Assembly: GCA_018136815.1 (NCBI GenBank)
Contig: CM030938.1
Location: 4,731,724 to 4,795,723 of the forward strand
Length of the DNA stretch: 64,000 nt
Direction of reading: 5' to 3'
Source: Isochrysis galbana
Taxonomy: Eukaryota; Haptophyta; Isochrysidales; Isochrysidaceae
Below the pieces are notes generated by a model, which saw only the letters and a program-made list of their open reading frames with translations, made no database searches and was not told where the DNA came from. Positions within the stretch are counted from its first letter, which is position 1. Each line of letters begins with the position of its first letter. The position numbers were made by a program, and so were the translations under genes. This document shows positions 17,041 to 27,966 of this stretch, piece by piece.

Positions 17041-19637
17041 CGCCAGAGCCTTCTCCTCCCTCCCCTCCCCCACGCGGGAGTGCACGACACGACGCTCCGT
17101 TGGCACACGCAGCGGCTCGACCACTTTGACTTCACACAGACGCGAACCTTCCAACAGAGAGTCTTCTCCTACAACAAGCACTGGGCCGGCCCGGGCGCTC
17201 CCATCCTCTTCTACTGCGGCAACGAAGCCAACGTGAGGGCTTTGCTACGCGCGCTGTGCGCTCGCAGCTGCGAGAAGCGGTGGACAAGACAGGATCCTGG
17301 CCAGGTCGAGCGCTTCGGCCTTTTTTGGACCCGCAGCAATGCGAGGCCGCACGCGCGGTAGCAAGACTCACACAAACATCAGCATTGAGGCATTCTCAGG
17401 CATGGTCGATAGCCACCGTGCTGAACCTCCCTTCCAAATCTAGTCACCACCTCCTCCGATTCCCGTTCTCTCCGCTCGCAGGTGGAGCTGTACGTCAATG
17501 CTACCGGCCTCATGTGGGAGCGTGCGGCGGAACTCGGCGCCCTCCTGATTTGGGTAGAGCACCGTTACTATGGGTCATCGCTACCGTTTGCACCTAGCAC
17601 CGGATGGGAGACAAATGCCTCATTGTTGCGGTGGCTCTCTTCAGAGCAAGCACTTGCCGACTATGCGGCTGTGATCTACGATCTCAAGCGCGAGCTTGGT
17701 GCCCCTGACTCACCTGTCATCGCCCTGGGGGGATCATATGGTGGGATGGTGTGCTGCCCGCCCGGGAGGTGCTCTAGGGTCTAGGCACAGTCACGCGAAC
17801 CTCCCGTCTCACACGTGTTTCTGCGCACTTGCGGCGGCCTACCTTCAGCATATGAGGCTTGCGCCTAGCCCCTTTAGCGGCGACTCGAGCAAGCGAAGTC
17901 ACCAATTGGCTCTTGCCCTTCCCACACACCTAACAGCTCGCGGCGTGGCTTCGCCTTCACTATCCAAACGCCGTTGTGGGCGCCATCGCGGCCTCGGCCC
18001 CCGTACTTGCATTTGATGGTCTCGCCCACCCCGTCGCCGGGCTGCCGGCCTACTCGCCGTTTGAAGGCGTGCGGTACTGGCAAGTGGTGAGCCACGACGC
18101 CTCGTCTGCTGCCGGCGCAGCAGAGCGTTGCGCCGCCGGCGTCCACGCGACGTGGCCCGTACTATTTCGGCTTGCGAAAACGGCATCGGGGCGACAAGTG
18201 CTCTCCCGCGAATTCCGCCTCTGCCAGCCGCTCGAGAATGAGGATGGCGGCGAGAGCCTTGCCGCCATGTTGCTGAACGTTTGGGACACCCTAGCGATGG
18301 GTGCGCTCAACTAGCTTTGTCCTGATGCGGCGGCACGTCGGCCGCTCTTGCTTGAGCACCACGGCCGGGACCTCGCTTTTGACACCTGGGACCGCCCCGC
18401 TGGTGAGGCACCGCTGCTGCCTTGGAGCCTCAACCGCCTTGTCCACCTTGTCACCTTCACGTAGGCAACTTCCCATACGCTTCCAACTACCTCATTTACC
18501 AGCAAGGCGCGGACCCCTCCATCTTGCTCCCGCCGTGGCCAGTCAAGGCGGCATGCGCAGCTTTTGCAAAGCTCCCACTCGACGAGGCCGACACCCCACC
18601 ATCCACGTCCGTGGCGTCTGCAACCTCTCGGGCCCTGAGGGAAGAGGCAGTCTCCCAAGTAACCGGTCACAGGAAGCAGCCTGTCCCCGATGGGAAAGGT
18701 GCGCGAGTCGCGCCCGCTCGGGGGGCAGCCGATCCAATAGCCGAAGAAGTACAGCTGCTACGAGCGATGGCTGTGGCGGCTGGTGTCCTGTACAACGCAT
18801 CCAAGCAGTCCCAGTGCCTTCAGCTACCAGCGGATGTCAATTTCGACGGCATCTGGGATTGGCAGTTTTGCACAGAGCGTCTGCCACAGGAGACCTACTT
18901 TCCGCTGGAGGCCGAGACCACCATGTTCTGGGTGAGAGTATGCCTGTGCACGTGTGAGACTGCCAAGCCCTTGTGGACAACATCACACTTGTCGTAGGCA
19001 AGGCGGCGTGACCGGGTGGGCGGGATCGCACTAGTCCTAGACCATGCGGCGTGCCGAGGACATCTGATGTGGTTTTGTGTCTACGTGTCCTCACGAACTC
19101 TGCCGAAGGCTCGTGCGCAGCAAATATTGAGCGCCACTAGCGGAGGAACCCGACTAGGCGAGTGTTTCCACATGCTCATGCCGATGCCCGCCCGCTGTGG
19201 TCTCTTAGGACCGTCCATACGGCGAGGAAAAGATTGTGGAGCACTGCCGCAAGAAGTATGGCATCGAGCCCCGGCCCAACTGGATCGCTGCAACCACGGG
19301 CTTTGGTGATGGCCGGCGCTACACCGGCGGCTCCTTCAAGGCGGAGGCCGCCCCCGGAGGTGCCTCCAACATTGTCTTCTCGAATGGAGTCCTCGATCCT
19401 TGGCGGAGTGGCGGCGTGGCCACGAATTTGTCCGACTCTGTCCTTGCTTTCACGGTCGAAGAGGGTGCGCATCATCTCGATCTGATGTGGTCTAACCCAC
19501 AAGACGGAGATAGTGTGAAGCGGGTCCGTGACGCGGAAGTGGAACAGATGCGCCTTTGGGTAAGAGGAGGATACGGTAGTGCGCACACGTCAGCCGGTCC
19601 ACACCGCATGCCGCCGTGTGAACACTGCGCGCAGTGA
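16681..19637 (+). CDS. S28-family serine carboxypeptidase (Pro-X carboxypeptidase / DPP7-like), five exons
   Basis: Secretory or lysosomal-type serine peptidase cleaving next to proline. Exons: ?-17232, 17482-17748, 17937-18300, 18465-18931, 19209-19637, with GT-AG introns and matching phases. Signatures in order: QRLDHFDFTQTRTFQQRVF, YCGNEAN, VEHRYYGSS, GGSYGG (nucleophile Ser, exon 2), AAWLRLHYPN, NVWDTLAM/GNFPYASNYL across intron 3, FSNGVLDPW (Asp) and EEGAHHLDL (His). The full catalytic triad is therefore present. The start is uncertain: 16681 is the first ATG of the open frame, but the intervening residues are low-complexity Leu/Ser/Pro. The end is also uncertain: a good donor (GTAAGA) follows 19559, so a further exon is possible; otherwise TGA at 19635-19637. 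Carboxypeptidase versus dipeptidyl-peptidase activity cannot be told. Confidence 0.9.
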
Positions 19638-20148
19638 TCAATATTGAGACACCGAGTTCGCAACCGACACGCGCTTCACTCAGGCCTGTGTTCTTTTTTC
19701 TTATGCTTGTGCTCGCTAGCGATCTTTGTTCTTGCCCGTACGCGGCGACTGCCGTGGGAGTGGTGGTGTGTGCTACTTGGGGAGAGTGGGCAATAATTTT
19801 CAGCGTATCCTCCTCATATTCCCTGGGCCTTGGGCTCGTGCGAGATCGCATGTAGCTCTCGCCTGCTCTAGAGATTCTGGTGGGGCTCAAGACTTCTTTG
19901 GTTACTCTGCGGGCCCAGTCGTAGGCCATATAATTTTCGTCTGTGGGCCTTTATAGTCTACTACCTCCGTTTCAAAACTGAAACCCGTAGCCGACCGGTA
20001 GATCAAAAATAAAACTAATAAGAGCTAGACGAGAAAGTGCGCCCTTGAACTATGTTGCATGGGGTACACTGGGGCTTAATCCTATTACTTTAGACGGTCT
20101 CACAATTGTCATTTTAGCTCCCTCCACCACGGCGGCCACGGGAGCCTC

Positions 20149-20313
20149 TCAATTCCTTCCTGTCACGCGCATGCGGCAAGGCTCATACTCATTCGAACCA
20201 TCCGCATTCACGATACACTTACACACCATTTGCTTAGTATCAAACAAGTCATTGAGCTTCTCTGAAGGATACTCATGCTGAATGCCTGCATATGCATTGC
20301 GCTCAGCAAAACG
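20149..20313 (-). pseudogene. Possible mariner transposase C-terminal remnant
   Basis: Minus-strand open segment of 54 residues ending TGA at 20149, with EKLNDLFDTKQMVCKCIV then NADGSNEYEPCRMR. The pattern, a short hydrophobic block followed by GxNxY/xxP, resembles the C-terminus of plant-type mariner transposases. Upstream it runs into G-rich low-complexity sequence, so the catalytic core is absent. The assignment rests on this short similarity and the surrounding TIR/TA structure. Confidence 0.4.
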
Positions 20314-20314
20314 G

Positions 20315-20545
20315 TCCCCCTAGCCCCCCCCGACCCCCCGGCCCCCCTAGCCCCCCCCCCGCCCCCCCGGCGCCCCCCGGCCCCCCCCGGCCCCCTGGCC
20401 CCCCCGTCCCCCTGGCCCCCCGGCCCCCCCGGTCCCCCTGGCCCCCCGGCCCCCCCGGCCCCCCGGCCCCCCTGGCCCCCCGGCCCACCCCGGCCCCCCG
20501 GCCGGCCCCCCAGGCCCCCCTGGCCCCCCGGTCCCCTGGCCCGCT
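20315..20545. repeat. C-rich GCCCCCC-type tandem tract
   Basis: Irregular repeats of CCCCCCGGCCCCC/CCCTGG on the plus strand, translating to Pro-rich (plus) or Gly-rich (minus) low complexity in every frame. I treat it as simple repeat inside the mariner-like element, not as coding sequence. Confidence 0.85.
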
Positions 20546-21137
20546 CCCTCAGGGACTGTGTCGCGCGGCCTTACCCACGAGCCTCCCGTGCGCTTGCCAT
20601 GCTGCGGCTGCGGTGGCTCCACCACCTTCAGCCTCGGCATCGCAATCGCAAGGAAGCCGATTCGCGGGAAAGCTCCCGCCCACGCGCACTTTTCCCTATA
20701 GACCTCTTGAATAAGCTATCACGGATCTCTTCATTCCCCTAATGCTTTGAGGTCGAACCTCACAAGACAACGCCCCAATGTACCCGCTATCTCAAAGAAT
20801 TAACAAAATCTTTACTATGGTTCCTCATAGGCTAGCAGGGAGCCAAAGGTTTCAGTTTTGAAACGGAGGTAGTATATTTTCACGTTACGTACGAGCCATG
20901 GGATTGAGGCCGGTGCGGACGGGCGTTAGGAGCGACAGACTGAAGACTGAATCGCCCACCAAAACAAATACCCTGCACCATCGGCAATCATCGACAGGTT
21001 ACTACAGCAGCTGCCGCGAGGAGAAAAACATTCATGCGCGGCACCTCCCCAAAGATGACAAGAGTTCATTCGCATCCACACTATCGCGCCCCGTCAAGCG
21101 AGAGCGGCAGCTTGCGCTCCTAAGCAGCGGTTCCGGC

Positions 21138-22496
21138 CTAGCCGTCGTCGACCGATGGAACACGGGACGAGCGTCCCTGCCGCGAGGATCGGCGTCCCAG
21201 GCCTTGTCCGGCCCCGACTCCGCCCGACGCACGCTGCTGGGCCATGCACGGCACCTTAGTGCCAAAGTGCTTGGGCATGCGGCGCTCTCGGACAGCGCAC
21301 TCGCCCCCACTTGTCTTTCGCACCCACAGTCTGAGGGCGTCGTCCAAAGTGTTCTGCTCCTCGTCCGTCAGCGATTCCGTGCCATCATGATACACAGCAG
21401 AGCTTGAAGGTACGCCGTGGCTGATATCCTCCAGCTGTCGCTGTGCCTGCCACCGGCTGTCGTCGCCCGCCCGCATCGACTGCGTGGCGTTCTCTCCACG
21501 TGCGATCAATGAGGAGAGCAGCACGTACTCCCAAGTGTAGCCGGCAGCGAGGTGGTGCGAATCGCGTTGCACTTGCCTGACTCTATCGAGCAGCTCCCTC
21601 ACGTGGCGCGCTTGCGCCCACGTCTCGGTCCCCCACCGGCCGAATCCGTCGGTTTGCTTCCCACGCGCGATGCTCTTGAAGGCGCGGTCCGCCTCCTCCT
21701 CCTCGCCCGCGCGCCTCCGCAGCTCGGGGAGAGGCCCCTCGAGGTGCACCGCGATTTGCCCCAGGAACACGCCCATCCTCGCACCACCCAACAGCCGGCC
21801 GCATCGAGCCTTGAAGCAGCGGTCGTAGCCTTCGACCGCGGTGCGCGTCGGGTGTGCGCGAACCTCGGCATCAAACATGGAGGTGAAGCAACGCCAAGCG
21901 GGCTCTGTGAAGAGCGTGGCGCCAAGCTCGACTGCCTCAACCTGTCGCACGCACTGGTTTGCCGCAACCCCGCCGGTAGGGAACTGAGCGGGCGTAATCT
22001 CGCCGGCTACACCTCCAGCGATTGCGGGCGAGATGACGGCGAGCGAGTGGCGCTCCATCAATCGCAGCAGGCGTGGAAGGTGCACCGCGTGACGCGGGAG
22101 GTAGACATCGCCCAGCAGCACAAAGACGTGCGAGTAGGCGCGCGTGGGAAGGAGCGTAGGAGAGGGTGAGGTAGTGAGCGACGGTGAGGAGGACGCCGAG
22201 GGGGAGGGAGAGAGGGAGGAGGAGAGGGAGAGAGGGAGGGAGGGAGAGAGGGAGGGGGAGGAGTAAGAGAGGTTGAGTAGCGAGGCGGAGCGCCATCCCG
22301 AGCGAGAGAGGAGAGAGCAGCGTGAGATGGGCGCCTCGCCAGAATGCGAGAGCAGCAGGAGGCAGTCCCACTCCGACGGACTGAAGTGTGACATGCTCAT
22401 AGTGAGCAGCAGACGCGACGAAGGCTCGGGAGAAGGGGCTGCCACGAGCAGCAGCCCGCGGCGGAAGGACATCGGTGCGCGGCGCCTCGTCCCCAA
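21138..22496 (-). CDS. DUF707-like (putative glycosyltransferase-type) protein
   Basis: Function not established. The minus frame of 452 residues has an N-terminal block RRGLLLVAAPSP...SPSEWDCLLLL, a Ser/Pro/Leu-rich stretch, then SHVFVLLGDVYLPRHAV with LMERHSLAVISPAI, VEAVELGATLFTEPAW and a Trp/Arg-rich C-terminal half. The arrangement (strand, xFxLLxDV, QPAL-like, E-x-x-x-x-x-F) recalls DUF707/glycosyltransferase-like proteins. The usual DDD is GDV here, so metal binding may differ. The Ser-rich stretch (about 22150-22290) arises from a GA-rich tract and may be partly intron. The start is uncertain: the conserved block is preceded by a C-rich tract at 22553-22810. Confidence 0.45.
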   Translation of the reverse strand: MGTRRRAPMSFRRGLLLVAAPSPEPSSRLLLTMSMSHFSPSEWDCLLLLSHSGEAPISRCSLLSRSGWRSASLLNLSYSSPSLSPSLPLSLSSSLSPSPSASSSPSLTTSPSPTLLPTRAYSHVFVLLGDVYLPRHAVHLPRLLRLMERHSLAVISPAIAGGVAGEITPAQFPTGGVAANQCVRQVEAVELGATLFTEPAWRCFTSMFDAEVRAHPTRTAVEGYDRCFKARCGRLLGGARMGVFLGQIAVHLEGPLPELRRRAGEEEEADRAFKSIARGKQTDGFGRWGTETWAQARHVRELLDRVRQVQRDSHHLAAGYTWEYVLLSSLIARGENATQSMRAGDDSRWQAQRQLEDISHGVPSSSAVYHDGTESLTDEEQNTLDDALRLWVRKTSGGECAVRERRMPKHFGTKVPCMAQQRASGGVGAGQGLGRRSSRQGRSSRVPSVDDG

Positions 22497-22547
22497 AAAT
22501 AGATGCCATCAGCGATCCCACGCCGCTCCTCATTCCGTCTCTCCGGT

Positions 22548-22581
<34 letters not shown>

Positions 22582-22815
22582 CCCCCCCCCGCCCCCCCCC
22601 CCCCCCGCCCCCCCCGCCTCTCCCCCGCCCCTTTCCCCTCCTTGTCCCTTTCCACCCTCTCCCCCCCCCTCTCTCTCCCCACCCCCCCCCCCTTCCCTCC
22701 CTCTCCCCCCCCCCTCCCCTCTCCCCCTTCCCTCCCTCTCCCCCCTTCCCCCCCTCCCTCTCCCCCCTCTCTCCCCCTTCTTCCCCCCCCTCTCTTTCTT
22801 CCCCCTTCCCCGCCG
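22140..22815. repeat. Purine tract and poly-C/CT tract
   Basis: 22140-22300 is GGGA/GAGA-rich and 22553-22815 is almost pure C with CT (about 25 consecutive C from 22551). Long frames here on both strands are Gly/Arg or Pro/Ser low complexity and are not called as genes. Confidence 0.9.
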
Positions 22816-22869
22816 GCAGTCGGAAGCTCTTCGCAATTGGCAGAATTAGGATGAGAATGCCAGGAGCTC

Positions 22870-23622
22870 GATTGTGATCCCTATCGCCACTTGCCCACAC
22901 GAACCCTAAGACTCTGCCCCTAAAAACCACCGCTAGATGAAACTCAGGATATCAATGATCAATGATGTCAATGAGGTGTTCTAATTCTAAGAAATTCTAA
23001 GGCAAACGGGTTGATGAAGCGGAATCATCCTTCACTCAACAAAGAATGATAATGATAATGAACAATGAAGCGATGGTCGCATCCGCGAATCGCGAATCGA
23101 CATACGGTAATGATTCGAATCTCTGCTTTCTCTTTTTCTCTCTTTCTCTTATGTGGTCAAATGTCAGAAGTGAGAAGAATGAAGAGTCAAATGCAAATAC
23201 TTTGTGCTCTGTGTGGAGGAACTCGAGGCCTGAGGGGTAGGCTGAGAGCCAACGACGGTAGGAGGGTAGGTGGTAGGTGTGGACGGAAGGCGTGAACTGT
23301 GAGTATGTTAGCCAACCAGAGACTAGTGTTGGCAACACGTGTTGTGTGTTGGTGTTAGCCCTGGAGCCTGGAGCTTCAGGTTTTGTTTGAATGGGTTCTC
23401 CTAAAAAATATGACATTGAGTCATTTGCTCAAGTTTGTGTTTCTTTTACAGAATACAGTGCTCTAGTTGTTGTGTCTTCATGAACCAGATCTCTAGCTGT
23501 CACAGGTCTGGGATGCGGGGGAAAAGAGCTAGGGGAGTATTTATATTTTATATTGGTAGTAGTAGTAAATTAGAAGAAGGGATCCGGGGGGAGAAAGGGG
23601 AGGGGGGAGGGGAGGTTGGGCG
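22870..23622. other. Intergenic region
   Basis: AT-richer sequence with short repeats (23046-23060 is AATGAT-like; 23555-23575 TAGTAGTAGTA). I see no gene. A GGGAG-rich stretch (23582-23612) directly precedes the IMPACT-family start. Confidence 0.5.
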
Positions 23623-24645
23623 ATGGGCGCCGGCTGCCGCGTGGGGCGCGCCGCGGCTCTCGCTGCGCTCTGTGCGTCGAGCGCGCGGTGCGTGCACACG
23701 ACGCTGGCCTCGACTTGCTCCTATGAGCTTGTGGTCAAGAAATCTCGCTTTGTGGCCCTTGCGGCCCCCGTGGGCAGCGCTGAGGAGGCGGTGCAGTGGG
23801 TGAGAGAGAGCGCTGATGGTGCTGCGAGGCATAACGCCTTTGCGTACAGGCTTGTGGACGGCTCGACGCGCTCCAATGGGGACGGGGAGCCGGGGGGCAC
23901 AGCAGGACCACCCATCGCAGCCGCCATCGCCGGTGCAGATCTGTACGGCGTCGCGGTCCTTGTGAGGAGGTATAGGCTCGATGGAGGAGCAAAGCTGGGG
24001 ACGGGGGGGCTCGTTCGCGCATATGGCGGCGCGGCGGCGGGCGTGCTCGAGCGCGCTGAGCGGAGAGAGGTGGTGCCCCTCGAACGTCTTGCGCTTCACT
24101 TCGACGCGGCCGACACCGGCACCGTGTACCGCATCATGGGCGAGTACGATTGCCTCGCGCCTGCAGAGCCTTCTGGCAAGGGCGCTGGCACACCCATGCG
24201 CACCGTCTTTGGTGTGCCAGCCGAGGAGGCCGAAGGCGTGCGACGACAGCTGCAACAGGCCACACAGGGGAGAATCTTCTTGGAGGCGCTAACCCCTGAT
24301 GCGGGCGATGCAAATAGTACGGAGTCGGAGGCAGCTTCGGAGGTAGAGTCGCATGTGGACGGCGCGCTAGATGATGCGCCGTTGCGAGGTACTGGGGTAG
24401 CGGGCATGGCACTCGATAGCGTCGAGGGCCTTGCTAGCCTGATGGATGGTATGCCGTCCACTGTGCAACTACACGCCCTCGACTGGTGCCGTCAAGCCGA
24501 AGCCGGCTCGGTCTCGCTCATCGTCCTCGCCGGGATGGAAGCAGACTTTGTCGCTGCGCTCCCACACGCGAGCGTTGATGATGAGGAGGAGCTGCTCAAG
24601 CGCCTGGAGAGAGTGGCCGATGAGGTCGCTGGCGGCAGTGGATAG
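23623..24645 (+). CDS. IMPACT/YigZ (UPF0029) family protein
   Basis: Single-exon protein of 340 residues. The N-terminal ~20-165 carry the UPF0029 fold: KKSRFVALAAPVGSAEEAV, HNAFAYRL, GDGEPGGTAGPPI and a strong VRRYRLDGGAKLGTGGLVRA / YGGAA block. Residues ~170-230 match the small C-terminal ferredoxin-like domain of YigZ. The remaining ~110 residues are acidic and not recognised. The RWD domain of animal/yeast IMPACT is missing, so this is the bacterial-type architecture. The first ~25 residues (Ala/Arg/Cys-rich) could be an organelle-targeting signal. The start ATG follows a purine-rich leader and the stop is TAG. Eukaryotic IMPACT regulates GCN2; whether that applies without an RWD domain is unknown. 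Confidence 0.85.
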   Translation: MGAGCRVGRAAALAALCASSARCVHTTLASTCSYELVVKKSRFVALAAPVGSAEEAVQWVRESADGAARHNAFAYRLVDGSTRSNGDGEPGGTAGPPIAAAIAGADLYGVAVLVRRYRLDGGAKLGTGGLVRAYGGAAAGVLERAERREVVPLERLALHFDAADTGTVYRIMGEYDCLAPAEPSGKGAGTPMRTVFGVPAEEAEGVRRQLQQATQGRIFLEALTPDAGDANSTESEAASEVESHVDGALDDAPLRGTGVAGMALDSVEGLASLMDGMPSTVQLHALDWCRQAEAGSVSLIVLAGMEADFVAALPHASVDDEEELLKRLERVADEVAGGSG

Positions 24646-26186
24646 ACGCTTCGTGACCGCTACACACAACGTGCACTCCGGTGCGCTACGCCTGCGCTAG
24701 TAACGGGCCTTGAGCGTGGTGCTGTGAACTGCGCACATCGTGCAACGTGCTCGAGCTTGCTGGGGAATCATGGCCGACTGTGAGCTGCGCGAGCTTCATA
24801 TGGAGTTAGACGGCGGACGGAAAAGCAACGCAGTCGGCTACCGGCCAATCGTTGGGCTCCTCTACATAGTGCTCATTATCAGAGAAGATCCAAACGATGA
24901 AATGGCCGTTGCAAGTCAGCTGCTCCGGAGGAGGACGTCGCCCTTTCAGGTTGTCGGTGCTGGAGCACCATAATGTCACTACGGAGCTAGCGCTTGACCA
25001 CCGAACATTGGTGCACTACCGCTTTTCAACTCCAGACTTTCCGATGCTTGGTGCCTGTCGAGCACAGATTGACTGACTGACCTTTCTCGTCCGGTCATTC
25101 ATTTTTTTAGTCGATGGCTGAGCAGTTAGCAGTGCATTTTTGTATGTACCCTAGCCGGAGGACGTTTGTTGCCAATGGGACGACACGCGTGGTGAGCTGA
25201 TGCTGTGGCTCCGGGCAAAGGCACCATATATAGGCTTCGTAGCGTAGAGGCATACAACTATCGTTAAAACGATAGGGGCGTGGAGCGCGCGCCGCTCCCG
25301 CTCTTCGCTTGCCGTCCGCAGGTCTCCAATGCGGGCGATGTGCGATGTGCCCATAGGATATGGATAGCCGCCAAGGCGCGAGCACGCTGACGACGCACCC
25401 AATCAGGTAGGTCGAGCAGCGAACAGCTCGAGTGGGGCGTATGGGACCTGATTGGCGCCCTCAATCAACCCCCGCCCTTGCCCATGGCCCATGGCACCCA
25501 GGTCATCAGCTTGCCAGTGTCTAGCGTTTCGAGTCTCCGCAGCTCTGGTTCCACCTCTCTCCATGGAATACTTTGAGGTGGACTTAACCACTGCTGAAGA
25601 GGATCCCATAGCGGAAGTGCGGAGGGTGGCTGATTACTGATTCTTCTGGATTCAGGGGCGGGCGCATGGCGATGCCGCGAGTGGGGCACAGAGAAGAGCC
25701 GAGTGCCAAGTTTTGTCGACAACTTGTGCGAATGAGCGAATGAAAGCTCACATTAACCAAGGTTGGCATTGTGTTTTACTTTTTTATATTAAAGGGTTGT
25801 GAACACTGGGCGCCGGTGCAGGGACTTTCTCGATAGAGCTTGTTGGCTGGATGGAACGTCCTATCTCTATGCACACCGGCTCAGCCGCCGGTGCACCACA
25901 TCATATGCGCAGGCGTGCGCAAGCGAAAGCGCCCGCCCTTGCGCCGCCTCGAGGAGAGAGGCAGCAACATTGCGATATGATCACTACGCAATAAGCCGTG
26001 AGGCATCAATTTGAATAGGGCGCCAAGATACGCAATATCAAGAGGTGTGGTGCGGGCCCGCGATATCAGCACGCGCTCGTGCCAAGTGCTCTTGCTCTGG
26101 GGCTTGCATGGCTATTGTGGGGTGCACGCAAGCAGGGCCTACGCGCAAGCTTTTGCACCGCCAAGCTCAAGGCATCCCTGTAGGCC
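24646..26186. other. Intergenic region, no gene recognised
   Basis: Short overlapping frames only. 25865-25905 resembles 14744-14784 (CTCTATG...CCGGCTCAGCCG), so part is dispersed repeat. It ends at a 100-N gap. Confidence 0.5.
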
Positions 26187-26286
26187 NNNNNNNNNNNNNN
26201 NNNNNNNNNNNNNNNNNNNNNNNNNNNNNNNNNNNNNNNNNNNNNNNNNNNNNNNNNNNNNNNNNNNNNNNNNNNNNNNNNNNNNN
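26187..26286. other. Assembly gap (100 N)
   Basis: Exactly 100 N immediately downstream of the carrier gene's stop codon; the gene itself is not interrupted. Confidence 0.99.
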
Positions 26287-26305
26287 TCTTGGATTCTCTA
26301 CACTA

Positions 26306-27340
26306 CTATAGATAATCCAGCCCCGCAGCTCTCCGCACCGCCTCATAAAGCGGAAAAGTTAGGATTGCGTGGGGACCAAGCCGCAGATATGTAGGCCACC
26401 ACCCCTTGAATAGCGCACCCGGGCCTTCATGGCGTAGCAGCCGCAGTAGCACGGTGAGGAAGTTGTCACCCGGTACATCAGAAGCCATCACGCGCGACTT
26501 GATGAGGTCGAAAGGTGCGGCGACAGAAGTTGCCACAACCCCCGTCACGAGGCTCGTGGCCACCTGCAACAACCGGCGAAGGTCAGGTTAGGGCGGCCGG
26601 ATGGCAATGCCATGGCAGCCAGAGATCAGACCGAGTACACGCTGCGCCGCGTCGTGTCCAACAACGCACGTGCAGCCTAAAGCCATCGTGGAAGTAGCGC
26701 CGTAGAATCGATTTGGTGTGATCGTAGGTCGTCACCTATGTTACGATGGGCCAGTGGCATCATGCTTGGTGCATTGTCGTTGGTCGCTGGCAATGAGTTC
26801 GGAGTGGCTGGGCTCTCGCACCTCGCCCACTGCAATCACTGCGCCGCGAGGCGCGGACGCGGAGCAGCCGCGAAGCAGCAAGGCCGCGAGCCCTTCGGAG
26901 TGTACGACGTGCGCCAGGGCGCTCAGAACGGACGGGTACCGCTCGGGCTGAGCAAACGCACGGATCTTGACCAAGTCAAGCGAGTTGGCGCAGATCGAAC
27001 CTCCGAATCCCGTGATGCTCGCGGCGAGCGCCCGCTGGGTGAGCGTGGGCTCTCGGCGAGCGGAGACGAGATCTCGGACGTACGGATAGAGGCCCTTTGT
27101 GCATCCACTGTACACGAGCTCCCTCGCCACCGTAGCATCAAGCCCTGGCCGCCAGAGCCGGAAGATTGCTTGGAGCCCTCCATCTCCCCAGAGCTCTCGG
27201 ACAATCGAGAGAGTGGCGGGGCTTCCAGGAAGCTGGCGGCGCGTCTTGACGACGTCGAGAGGGTTGAGGAGCGCGGAGACCGCCGCTGTCGTGCCGCCGC
27301 CAACGGCCACCTCCGCAGCTAGACGAGAGCGAGAGGGCAT
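26306..27340 (-). CDS. Mitochondrial carrier family (SLC25) transporter, three exons
   Basis: Inner-membrane solute exchanger. Minus-strand exons 27340-26822, 26735-26670 and 26563-26306 give 280 residues, normal for the family, with every exon a whole number of codons and GT-AG introns. The three repeats show the carrier signatures: NPLDVVKTRRQ, NSLDLVKIRA (Ser replaces Pro) and APFDLIKSRVM. RGAVIAVGE/VTTYDHTKSILRR across intron 1 and a FKGWWPTYLRLGPHAILTF block near the end resemble the oxoglutarate/dicarboxylate/uncoupling-protein branch, but the substrate cannot be read off. The stop is TAG, only 20 bp from the gap. The start ATG is in frame 11 codons before the first repeat's helix. Confidence 0.92.
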
Positions 27341-27966
27341 GCAAACACCCACCCACCCTCCCACCCACGCCTCTCCTCTCCTATATATAGACAGACCTAT
27401 GAATAGGAATACTACTTGATTAGGAGGGATCCGACGATCGACGATCGATGCGAGCCTGTGTTTCTTCCATTTTTCGACCCATCATCCTACTACTACTATA
27501 ATAAAACAAGTGAATATTAGTGCCGCTACTGCCGCGAGCCTACACGAGCCATGCACCAACAATAAGCGCAGCCACGACACACATGACCCTAGATGTTAAA
27601 CACAGGAACAGTGTGTTTCTACAAGAGCCAAACACAGCCGTGTTTCACCGTGTTTCAAACCCGCGGGCCGGAGGCCGCGCGGGCGGCCCGGAGCCGGCGA
27701 GCCGGCCCGCGCGGGCTCAGGGCTAGCGCGGGCGGAGGCCGGAGGCATGTTGTGGTGCCCGGCACACTCACTTTCGCATTTCCCCATCCTCTATCCTCTA
27801 TCGTACATCTATAAAATCCTCCTCGTCTTCATTCAACTACATTTAACGATCACAATCACAATCACATACGTGGATGCTGCTAGCTACTAGCTACTATGAC
27901 GTATGACATGTGACATATGACGTATGAGCATATGACAAACAAAACGCAAATATCGAAATCTCATTT
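27341..27966. other. Intergenic region
   Basis: No gene recognised. 27655-27745 is a very GC-rich imperfect palindromic stretch (GCGGGCCGGAGGCC-like). 27885-27940 has short ATGACGTATGACA repeats. Confidence 0.5.

Larger units (their letters stand above)
19961..20872. mobile_element. Tc1/mariner-like element, non-autonomous
   Basis: 912 bp with perfect 25-bp terminal inverted repeats (19961-19985 and 20848-20872) beginning CTACCTCCGTTTCAAAAC, flanked by TA at 19959-19960 and 20873-20874. TIRs of this type with TA duplication are typical of Stowaway/mariner elements. It contains a possible minus-strand transposase remnant and a ~230-bp C-rich tract (20315-20545). Confidence 0.85.

Noticed and set aside
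15918..17135. A 405-residue minus-strand protein upstream of and including RRF exon 1
   Set aside because: Only the last part is RRF exon 1; the rest is Arg/Glu/Gly repeat from GA/CT tracts and the frame then runs into an intron. The RRF start at 16397 with spliced exons explains the conserved sequence.
20303..20640. Collagen-like Gly-x-x repeat protein (minus) or Pro-rich protein (plus)
   Set aside because: A simple C-rich repeat inside a transposon with matching low complexity in all frames.
22273..22930. Pro-rich and Gly-rich frames in the C-rich tract
   Set aside because: Open in several frames on both strands because of poly-C/CT composition; no recognisable domain.
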